5,206 nt of DNA, taken from assembly GCA_900546345.1 (NCBI GenBank), contig URCI01000086.1:1-5206 (forward strand). Reading direction: 5' to 3'. Source of the DNA: an uncultured Prevotella sp. Its GTDB lineage: Bacteria > Bacteroidota > Bacteroidia > Bacteroidales > Bacteroidaceae. Below, piece by piece: positions 1 to 5,206 of the stretch. Under the pieces are notes generated by a model. That model made no database searches and was not told the origin of the DNA. It worked only from the letters and a program-made list of their open reading frames with translations. The first letter of the stretch is position 1. Each line of letters opens with the position of its first letter. The position numbers and the translations under genes were made by a program.

Positions 1-54
1 AACAAGTGAGATGGCGCAAAATTCTCTAGAGAATTTTGCGCCATCTCACTTGTT
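1..54. repeat. Perfect 54-bp palindrome, no loop
   Basis: Bases 1-54 equal their own reverse complement: two 27-base arms, starting AACAAGTGAGATGGCGC and meeting at a central CTAG (26-29), without a mismatch. As RNA, either strand could fold into a very long hairpin. On the plus strand it is followed by a modest T-rich run (TTTTGTTATT, 52-61), so it could end transcription in both directions, including read-out from the phosphatase gene on the minus strand. The left arm begins exactly at base 1, so it may continue outside the window, or base 1 may be a contig end. Alternatives are a dispersed palindromic repeat, a protein binding or recombination site, or an assembly or amplification fold-back artefact. 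The palindrome is certain; its role is not. Confidence 0.95.
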
Positions 55-291
55 TTGTTATTATCAGAAAGCGTATTTTTGCTTATCTTGCTGTTATTCA
101 GCAACTTAAGAAAAATGCATGAGAATGCGAAAAATCGGGCAGGAGACCACCTCGCTGGAAAAGAACGCAATGGCAGGACCTCAAAAATGTCAGTTTATTC
201 AACAAGTGCGGGCCCTGTCATCGACGCTGGCGGGCTGATGGTTTCATGGTCTCCTATGCTCCATCTGTGGGCGCATGATACCCCATGAGGC
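55..291. other. Non-coding region downstream of the phosphatase
   Basis: These 237 bases lie between the phosphatase stop codon and the edge palindrome, and I see no credible gene here. A 77-codon plus-strand open frame spans 55-288, but its composition resembles no family I know and it has no supporting context. Small structures seen are a 9-bp inverted repeat (AGGAGACCA at 141-149, TGGTCTCCT at 247-255), a weak 6-bp inverted repeat close to the phosphatase stop (TCATGG 244-249, CCATGA 283-288), and an AACAAGTG at 201-208 that repeats the first eight bases of the edge palindrome. It probably holds the 3' untranslated end of the minus-strand transcript. No strong hairpin plus U-tract terminator is visible within it. 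Confidence 0.6.
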
Positions 292-1578
292 TTATTGCCA
301 TTGCTGCAAGCGCTGCAGGAGATAGGCGCGCACGTCTTTCCAATGGTAATAGGGCGCCTTGTCGGTGGAGATGGGCAGCGTAGCCTCGTTCTCATTGAGC
401 AGTACCTTCACGAGGATGTCGGCCTTGCTGAGATCGGTGGCCATGTTGGGCTTGTAGAAAATGAACTGCACATTGCAGGCCATCGGATAGATCTCGTAGT
501 TGTTCCATCCACGGTCGTCGAGCTGTTCCAGGTCATCGATCGTCTCGCCATAGTGGTTGAGGTTGAGCAGGCACACCAGCGGCATGACATCCGAGTCGTG
601 GGCAAAGCGCAGCGTAGCACCCGGATGCTGGAGGAGCAGACAGCTGTCGGCTGTCGTGATGATGTTGTTCAGCAGGTTGGCCTGCGTGAGCAGTCCATAG
701 CTGTGAGCCTGGCGTGAGGGGCCATAGTACATATACCACATGGCGTTTCTGCGCTGCCAGGAGTCATAGACCTCCTTGTCGGTGAAGATCGGCCAGAGGC
801 TGAACTTATGTCTGAGTTCCGTGCTCTGGATGTTAGCGGCCAGGTCGAAGAGACGTTGTCCGAGTTTGTCGGCGTCAACGGTGTGGGCATAGGCCGTGTC
901 GTTGAAGAGCAGTCCCATCAGATGACTATAGTTCTCATGGTTCTTGTTGAAGTCGGCGAGTGCCTGGCGGGCCTCGGGCGTGTCACGCAGCTTGTTGTAT
1001 TTGCCGTGTTCATCGTTCATGTAGTACATGTCGTGCTGGCTGGCATCGCTGGTGATGACCAGGCGCGGGTTGAGACGGGCCAGTTCCAGCAGTTCATTCT
1101 CCATGGAGAGGATGCAGCGGATGACCACCGTGGAGCGGGCATCGACGTGCACATTGCCGTTGAAGACCTGTGGGAAGCGCATGTACATGCGGTGTGCGAT
1201 GCCGCGGTGCTGTTCGGCGCCCAGCGGAGTCAGTTCGCCCAAGCGTCCCTGTGCCTCGGCAGCCAACATCCTGACTTTGTCGAGCACGTCGTGGCCCCGT
1301 GGCGAGAGTTTGCCGAGGCTGTCGGCTTTGGCCAGTATGTTCACCGCATCGCTGTATTGGGCCGGGTGGATGAGATAGCGTGAGCCATGACGGCCGTAGT
1401 GACTGATATAGTAAGGTGTGTAGCCTTCCGGAGCCTTTGTCAGCTTCTGCTTAGGACCGGGATAGGCCAGATAGTTGCTGGCAGCGAGATTGCGGTCAGC
1501 TTTGATTTCCTCCTTTGCCTTTTGCGCCATGGCCGGCATCGTGAGCACGAGCAGCATGGCAATGAAAATCTTTCTCAT
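292..1578 (-). CDS. Exported histidine acid phosphatase (histidine phosphatase superfamily, branch 2)
   Basis: This 428-residue protein probably hydrolyses phosphomonoesters (phytase, inositol-polyphosphate phosphatase or acid phosphatase type) through a phosphohistidine intermediate, in the periplasm or at the cell surface. Residues 1-18 form a signal peptide with a hydrophobic core and an AMA|QK cleavage site. The catalytic signature GRHGSR is at 62-67: H64 is the predicted nucleophile, with R63 and R67 binding phosphate. LTPLGAEQHRGIAHRM (116-131) is a conserved-looking helix, and R148 or R154 in DARSTVVIR is a candidate further phosphate ligand. HD at 327-328 supplies the proton donor, as in AppA-type phytases, rather than the HAE of MINPP-type enzymes. 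The length is normal for the branch. One deviation is Leu69 where the family RHGxRxP motif has proline. The ATG at 1578 is chosen because it begins a good signal peptide; its leader is A-rich without a Shine-Dalgarno sequence, common in Bacteroidetes. It lies 83 bp downstream of the TldD-like gene on the same strand and is probably co-transcribed. Family is firm; substrate cannot be read from sequence. Confidence 0.92.
   Translation of the reverse strand: MRKIFIAMLLVLTMPAMAQKAKEEIKADRNLAASNYLAYPGPKQKLTKAPEGYTPYYISHYGRHGSRYLIHPAQYSDAVNILAKADSLGKLSPRGHDVLDKVRMLAAEAQGRLGELTPLGAEQHRGIAHRMYMRFPQVFNGNVHVDARSTVVIRCILSMENELLELARLNPRLVITSDASQHDMYYMNDEHGKYNKLRDTPEARQALADFNKNHENYSHLMGLLFNDTAYAHTVDADKLGQRLFDLAANIQSTELRHKFSLWPIFTDKEVYDSWQRRNAMWYMYYGPSRQAHSYGLLTQANLLNNIITTADSCLLLQHPGATLRFAHDSDVMPLVCLLNLNHYGETIDDLEQLDDRGWNNYEIYPMACNVQFIFYKPNMATDLSKADILVKVLLNENEATLPISTDKAPYYHWKDVRAYLLQRLQQWQ
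1525..1578 (-). other. Signal peptide of the histidine acid phosphatase
   Basis: Residues 1-18 have a basic N-terminus (MRK), a hydrophobic core (IFIAMLLVLTM) and an A-x-A site (AMA) before Q19, typical of signal peptidase I substrates. There is no lipobox cysteine, so a soluble periplasmic or secreted enzyme is expected rather than a lipoprotein. Confidence 0.88.
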
Positions 1579-1610
1579 CTGTATCTTATATGATTTCGTT
1601 TTACTCTTTT

Positions 1611-1624
1611 CTACGTTCTACATT
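1611..1624. repeat. Two-copy heptamer repeat (CTACGTT CTACATT)
   Basis: On the plus strand CTACGTT (1611-1617) is followed directly by CTACATT (1618-1624), differing at one base, and then by a more diverged CCACACG (1625-1631). It may be the remnant of a slipped tandem array; two good units are too few to be sure it is not chance. No function is evident. Confidence 0.4.
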
Positions 1625-1636
1625 CCACACGCAACA

Positions 1637-1653
1637 TGCATCCTTCTGCATCC
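1637..1653. repeat. Short direct repeat (TGCATCC twice)
   Basis: TGCATCC occurs at 1637-1643 and again at 1647-1653, a 10-base period, just downstream of the TldD-like stop codon in the direction of transcription. The period of about one helical turn would place both copies on the same DNA face. It may be chance or a small duplication. Confidence 0.4.
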
Positions 1654-1661
1654 GACACTTA

Positions 1662-4600
1662 TCACTGACCTACCGGGTACGGAATCTCAAACTTTTTCTG
1701 TACCTCCATGGTAGCCTTGTTGAGCTCGATCTCGTTGAGCAGGAAGCTGTGGGGATAGATGATGGTGAACGTATAGGGGTTGATGACGTTGAAGAGATCA
1801 TCTTTGTTCGAGACAGCGAGGATGTTCATCAGTTCGTCGTCTGACGGTGTCGCGTTCTGGTCAGTCTTCATCAGTTTCATGGCTCCCGTTTTCACGTCGA
1901 CCTGATAGAGTCGAGTGGCAGACTGACGAAGCGGCATCTCCACGATGTAGGCGAAGGGCAAGTTCTTCTTTTTTGCTTGCTTGATGAGCTGTTTCACCAT
2001 ATTTTTCTCCGGTGTGGTTGACGTAGCCTGTATCTGCAGGGTGCCGAAGCCACTGCCGATGTTCGGCTTGTCGGGATCGTTGAAGAAACGTGCACTGCCC
2101 GTGGTAGTGGGAGCGAACAGTGTGGGCACGGCACCATTGAGTTTTGCCTTCAGCACGCCGTGGTCGATGAGCGTCAGCTGTGGAGCTGGCGTGACACCGT
2201 CAGCGTCTGCCGCTGTCTGCCCATAGACCGGCTGTCCGTCGTAGGTCTTCAGGTCGTTGCGGTTGACGACAGAGATCATCTTGCTGATGAAGGGTTCGCC
2301 GATTCTCTGCCCGATGTCATCAGCATCCTCTTCGTAGGAAGGTTCTGAGATCAGCCGGTTGTCGACGAGGGCATTCATGGCAGCACCGTCGACATAGAGG
2401 GCCGGACCCTTGTAGTATTTCGGCATGGCGGGAGCCTGGCAGAGCGTCATGCAGCTGTCGGCAAAGGCGCGCACCTGAGCCTCCAGCACGTCGTCGGCCG
2501 GAATCTCGGCAGTGCTCTCATAGGCGAAGGTGTAGTCATCGCTTTGCTCCACCTGGTCGGCATCGCGGAAGTAAGCCTCGGCGGTGATGATCACGCGGTT
2601 GTGAGGCTGTTTGATCTTTACGTTTTCGGATGTCAGCCGGTAAGAGACCATCTGCTCACCGCTGATCTTCACCGTGGTGTAGTAGAGCTTAGGGTAGTGC
2701 TCAAAGACAGCGGAAAGACGTTTGGCGGTCTGCTCCAGCCGTGGCATGTCGATGTCGAAGCCGGAGTTGTCGTCGACGATCTGTGTGGTAGGCTTCATCG
2801 GCTGCAGGTTGGGGAGCTTGGACATATCGAGCGAGGGAGGATTCTGTTTGAGGTAAGAAGTCTTCTGTGCCTGCAAGACTACAGCCTGCTTATAGGCGGC
2901 ATCGTTGAGTTGCCAGAAGAAGTGGCGGATGTCGTTGTAGTCGACCTGCTCGCCATTGTTGAGTCCCAAAAAGTTTTCTTCTCCCGGGAGTTCGTTGGTA
3001 CTCTTGTAGTTGCCGAGGAGCAGATGTGTGGACAGATAGGTGTGCCATGGCGTCTGGTCGCTCATGGAGATGCCGCCCAGCTCGCCGGTGATGTCGAAAC
3101 CGCGTGAGCGCGTAGCCGTCATGTCGAGATAGAACGGTTTGGGTGAGCCTTCGAGTTGCAGGCTGTCCATCGACCGTTTCATCTCGTCGCTCATAGCGGC
3201 GAAGATCACGTTGTCGACATCCTTGCCGACAGCGTCGGCGAGCGGTTTGTACTCCTTATTATATATAGGAGCCTTGAGGATCGGCGGCACGAAGTCGGTC
3301 TTCTGTGCACGCTGGGTCTCTATCTGGCTGACAAAGACGGCGGGCGCGCAGGCTGTCACGGGCACCCAGCCCGACTCAGCGCCACAGCTGCCGGTGAACA
3401 CGGCGGGGCGGTCGCCTGCTGCCTGGATATGTGAGAACATCGACAGCGGGGTGCCGATGAGGCTCACGCCACGCACGAGCTCGTCGGGCTTGCCGTTGAC
3501 AAAGACACGGTAGACCTCGACAGGCGTGACGTTGAACGAGTTGATGCTTCCGCCTTCGCCCGTCATCGTGTAGCCACTCGTCACCGTACGGAAGAAATAG
3601 CCGTAGGGCTTGCCCTGCCGTTTGGCTTCACGGATGAGCATGTCGCGCAGCTGGGCGTCGGTATAGGACTTGGTGGTCTCCACGATGAGGTTGGACTGCC
3701 GGCTGACGGGATCGTTCTTCAGGTCAGCGCGGCCGTGACCATTGCTCTCGGGAAAGCCGTCGATGGGCTTGCGGCTCATGAGGAAGTTGCGCAGCACCCC
3801 ATTCACGACATTGTTGACGCGGCGCGCCTTCACGCCCTCGTCGTCGTAGCGGTAGCTGCCGTTCATGTCCACGCCGGCATAGTGGCGCAGCGTAGGATCG
3901 CAATAGACGTTGAAAGTGGAGGGCAGCACTTGCTTGCCGACCATGTCCTTGAAGGTCTCGCCGCCTTTCTTGAGGCGGTGGCCCTCCAGACGATGACCGA
4001 AGATCTCATGGAAGAAGACGCCGGCAGCGGGACCCGAGAGGATGGCCGGGCCGGTATAGGGATTGGCGACGGGAGCAGCCTTCAAGGCCTGCACACGTTT
4101 GAGCAGGTCTTGCGCAGCGGCGACGAGACGCTCCTCGGAGGGCAGCGAGTCGGGGTTGTAGGCAAAGAAGTCCTGCAACACTGGCAGCATCATGCCGTCG
4201 TCGGCCATGGCCTGAGCAATGATGACGACGCGTGCCGTGCGTCGGTTCTGCACCACCTCGGTGCCGTCGGTGTTGACGAGATAGGAGCGGTTGACCTCAT
4301 AGATCAGCGCTGCCGTACCGTTTTGCAGGCTTGGATCGGCCTTAAACACGGCGCTGACGGCATTGAGCTTCCTGGCCCATTGCTGGTCGTCGATCTTCGT
4401 CGTGGCAGGGTTGAGGGGCGCTTCATAGTAGTGCTCGGCTGGTGCTTTGGAGAAGCAGGGCGACTTATCCTCGTCAGCGGCTGACGTGGCGGCCTTGCTC
4501 TTTGCGTTTTCATAGGCCTGAACGGCACTGTTGTAAGCGGGTAATGTGGCCTGCCAGAAGTTGGTGGTGATGCCGTCGGTAGCATTGTCGTCTAAGGGCA

Positions 4601-4961
4601 GCGTGGCTCCCTGCTGGCGCCCGCCGTTATTGTCATTTTTGTAGTTGTCAAGTGCCATGGATCCCACACGCACCTGTGGGATAAACGAGCGCACGTGACT
4701 GGCGTTGTTACCGTTCAGTACGCCAAAGGTGCTGGTGATAGTGCGCGTGTTGTTGTCTTCAACACGATAGCTCATGAAATAGGGCTTCACCGTCTGTTTC
4801 TGCAGTTGTGCGAAGTTGTAATTCAAGCGGTCACGAAGGAGCGTGAGCAACTTGTCTTGTTGCTGGGCAGAGGCTGTGAAAGGAAAGAGGCAGAGCAACA
4901 GCAATGCCCAGGCTAACTGTCGGCAGGCAGTTGCTTTGTCAGAGAAAAGGTGTCGTTTCAT
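1662..4961 (-). CDS. Exported single-chain TldD/TldE-like protein (TldD/PmbA metallopeptidase family, two tandem halves)
   Basis: This 1099-residue protein has a signal peptide (1-32) and two homologous halves of about 500-530 residues, each near the length of E. coli TldD (481). The first half (about 33-560) is the predicted zinc peptidase: HEIFGH at 318-323 (H318, H323 ligands, E319 catalytic), within a GPAAGVFFHEIFGHRLEGH stretch very like TldD, and SCGAESGWVPV at 525-535, whose C526 matches the CGKxGQxVPV cysteine, the third zinc ligand in TldD. The second half (about 565-1099) repeats the landmarks (KPFYLDM 608-614, FFWQLNDAAY 681-690, YYKGPALYVDGAA 849-861) but has N863, A864 and N868 at the HExxxH positions and no cysteine equivalent to C526, so it should be inactive, like TldE. 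Known family members cleave short or unfolded peptides in the cytoplasm; the signal peptide here implies peptide degradation or maturation in the periplasm. An N/Q/G-rich stretch (about 105-120) looks like a flexible loop. The ATG at 4961 starts the signal peptide and sits about 23 bp from a promoter-like element. It is probably first in an operon with the phosphatase. Confidence 0.9.
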   Translation of the reverse strand: MKRHLFSDKATACRQLAWALLLLCLFPFTASAQQQDKLLTLLRDRLNYNFAQLQKQTVKPYFMSYRVEDNNTRTITSTFGVLNGNNASHVRSFIPQVRVGSMALDNYKNDNNGGRQQGATLPLDDNATDGITTNFWQATLPAYNSAVQAYENAKSKAATSAADEDKSPCFSKAPAEHYYEAPLNPATTKIDDQQWARKLNAVSAVFKADPSLQNGTAALIYEVNRSYLVNTDGTEVVQNRRTARVVIIAQAMADDGMMLPVLQDFFAYNPDSLPSEERLVAAAQDLLKRVQALKAAPVANPYTGPAILSGPAAGVFFHEIFGHRLEGHRLKKGGETFKDMVGKQVLPSTFNVYCDPTLRHYAGVDMNGSYRYDDEGVKARRVNNVVNGVLRNFLMSRKPIDGFPESNGHGRADLKNDPVSRQSNLIVETTKSYTDAQLRDMLIREAKRQGKPYGYFFRTVTSGYTMTGEGGSINSFNVTPVEVYRVFVNGKPDELVRGVSLIGTPLSMFSHIQAAGDRPAVFTGSCGAESGWVPVTACAPAVFVSQIETQRAQKTDFVPPILKAPIYNKEYKPLADAVGKDVDNVIFAAMSDEMKRSMDSLQLEGSPKPFYLDMTATRSRGFDITGELGGISMSDQTPWHTYLSTHLLLGNYKSTNELPGEENFLGLNNGEQVDYNDIRHFFWQLNDAAYKQAVVLQAQKTSYLKQNPPSLDMSKLPNLQPMKPTTQIVDDNSGFDIDMPRLEQTAKRLSAVFEHYPKLYYTTVKISGEQMVSYRLTSENVKIKQPHNRVIITAEAYFRDADQVEQSDDYTFAYESTAEIPADDVLEAQVRAFADSCMTLCQAPAMPKYYKGPALYVDGAAMNALVDNRLISEPSYEEDADDIGQRIGEPFISKMISVVNRNDLKTYDGQPVYGQTAADADGVTPAPQLTLIDHGVLKAKLNGAVPTLFAPTTTGSARFFNDPDKPNIGSGFGTLQIQATSTTPEKNMVKQLIKQAKKKNLPFAYIVEMPLRQSATRLYQVDVKTGAMKLMKTDQNATPSDDELMNILAVSNKDDLFNVINPYTFTIIYPHSFLLNEIELNKATMEVQKKFEIPYPVGQ
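4866..4961 (-). other. Signal peptide of the TldD/TldE-like protein
   Basis: Residues 1-32 show a basic start (MKRH), a long hydrophobic core (LAWALLLLCLFPF, 16-28) and a TASA|QQQ signal peptidase I site after A32. C24 lies within the core, but its context (LLLC) does not fit a lipobox, so lipidation is not expected. This is what marks the protein as exported, unlike the cytoplasmic TldD and TldE of E. coli. Confidence 0.88.
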
Positions 4962-4983
4962 GGTGACTTGATTATTTATATGG

Positions 4984-4991
4984 CAAACTTA
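4984..4991 (-). promoter_or_regulatory. Candidate -7 promoter element (TAAGTTTG) for the TldD-like gene
   Basis: On the minus strand 4991-4984 reads TAAGTTTG, an exact match to the Bacteroidetes -7 consensus TAnnTTTG. It lies 22 bp upstream of the ATG, implying a short leader of roughly 15-18 nt. The matching -33 region shows no good TTTG; instead an A/T tract (eight T then five T on the minus strand) and the palindrome at 5008-5019 occupy that position. The lack of a -33 box lowers confidence or suggests activator dependence. Confidence 0.5.
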
Positions 4992-5007
4992 CATAAAAAA
5001 AATGAAA

Positions 5008-5019
5008 AATCAGCTGATT
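5008..5019. promoter_or_regulatory. 12-bp perfect palindrome, possible operator
   Basis: AATCAGCTGATT is a perfect palindrome centred about 26 bp upstream of the candidate -7 element, so it overlaps or sits just beyond the expected -33 position. Its size and place would suit a dimeric regulator. The regulator is unknown and a chance palindrome is possible. Confidence 0.35.
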
Positions 5020-5101
5020 GCTACCATAAAAATTCAAATTTCTGCCCAAAGCGTGTAGGAATATGCAGCGTGTGGTCATTTCTGGTTGATGATCATGGCT
5101 T

Positions 5102-5170
5102 TGTTGCGGGACTGACCATTCTGCGCATGGCTTTTCTTCTGTCAGAAAATATACCCTTAATTCCGCAACA
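5102..5170. repeat. 8-bp inverted repeat with 53-base spacer
   Basis: TGTTGCGG (5102-5109) and CCGCAACA (5163-5170) are exact reverse complements. The spacer includes the small interrupted palindrome TTCTGTCAGAA (5137-5147). The arms could close a stem in an RNA or flank a small insertion, but there is no direct sign of either. Confidence 0.35.
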
Positions 5171-5206
5171 CTTTGATTTAACTTTATTTATAAGTACCTG
5201 AGCAAC

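Larger units (their letters stand above)
1579..1661 (-). other. Spacer between the two minus-strand genes
   Basis: This 83-bp spacer separates the TGA of the TldD-like gene (1662-1664) from the ATG of the phosphatase. I see neither a GC-rich hairpin with a T-run nor a TAnnTTTG promoter element on the minus strand, which favours read-through and a two-gene transcript. The 25 bases before the phosphatase start are A-rich with no clear Shine-Dalgarno sequence, so translation probably depends on an unstructured A-rich leader. The spacer also contains the short direct repeats listed separately. Confidence 0.6.
4962..5206. other. Upstream intergenic region
   Basis: These 245 bases have no convincing gene. 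A plus-strand open frame from 4950 to 5201 overlaps the TldD-like start and has no family resemblance. The part nearest the gene (4962-5040) is very A/T-rich and carries the candidate promoter and the 12-bp palindrome. Further out are an 8-bp inverted repeat (5102-5109 with 5163-5170), an interrupted palindrome TTCTGTCAGAA (5137-5147) and a 9-bp direct repeat CATGGCTTT (5094-5102 and 5126-5134). The right end (5171-5195) is A/T-rich again and could hold the promoter of a divergent gene beyond the window, but I cannot fit a full -33/-7 pair there. Confidence 0.6.

Noticed and set aside
55..288. 77-codon open frame on the plus strand beside the palindrome
   Set aside because: It has a short hydrophobic start but then polar, unpatterned sequence, no ribosome binding site and a start immediately after the hairpin; no family is recognised. 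A repeated non-coding block is at least as likely.
244..288. Intrinsic terminator just after the phosphatase gene
   Set aside because: The only stem close to the stop (TCATGG with CCATGA) is six base pairs with a long loop and no U-tract follows it on the minus strand; the edge palindrome is the better terminator candidate.
808..1383. 191-codon open frame on the plus strand
   Set aside because: It is antisense to the phosphatase, which has a signal peptide and catalytic motifs in the correct order; the plus frame shows no family features.
2544..3107. 187-codon open frame on the plus strand
   Set aside because: It is antisense to the second TldD-like half and Val/Leu/Gly-rich as expected for a shadow frame, with no domain recognised.
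3735..4484. 249-codon open frame on the plus strand
   Set aside because: It lies wholly antisense to the conserved zinc-site region of the TldD-like gene, has no signal or recognisable motif, and its His/Val/Gly-rich makeup is what the reverse frame of a GC-rich gene gives.
4890..4892. Cys24 of the TldD-like protein as a lipoprotein cysteine
   Set aside because: The preceding residues (LLL) do not fit a lipobox, the cysteine is inside the hydrophobic core, and a clear TASA|QQ cleavage site follows.
4950..5201. 83-codon open frame on the plus strand
   Set aside because: It overlaps the start of the TldD-like gene, runs through the A/T-rich promoter region and resembles no known protein.

Overview
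The window suggests a Bacteroidales genome, most likely Prevotella or a close relative. The reasons are exported proteins of types common in that order, A/T-rich leaders without a recognisable Shine-Dalgarno sequence, and a TAnnTTTG-type -7 promoter element upstream of the first gene. The genus is an inference from style; no marker gene is present.

Layout: both real genes lie on the minus strand and fill about 88% of the window. Reading in the direction of transcription (right to left), 4962-5206 is an A/T-rich upstream region with a candidate promoter (TAAGTTTG, 4984-4991) and a 12-bp palindrome (5008-5019). Next comes a 1099-residue exported TldD/PmbA-family protein (1662-4961). An 83-bp spacer with short direct repeats and no visible terminator follows (1579-1661). 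Then comes a 428-residue exported histidine acid phosphatase (292-1578). A non-coding stretch (55-291) leads to a perfect, loopless 54-bp palindrome at the left edge (1-54).

The most interesting gene is the TldD-like one. It reads as two TldD-family halves joined in one chain behind a signal peptide. The N-terminal half keeps the HExxxH zinc motif (H318, E319, H323) and a downstream cysteine (C526) at the position of the third zinc ligand of TldD. The C-terminal half aligns by eye with the first along its length but has lost every metal ligand. This resembles the E. coli TldD (active) / TldE (inactive) pair encoded as a single exported polypeptide.

Working together: the two genes probably form one transcription unit delivering two hydrolases to the periplasm or cell surface, one acting on peptides and one on phosphomonoesters. 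A shared nutrient-scavenging role is plausible but rests only on adjacency and co-export. No tRNA, rRNA, CRISPR array or complete insertion sequence was seen.
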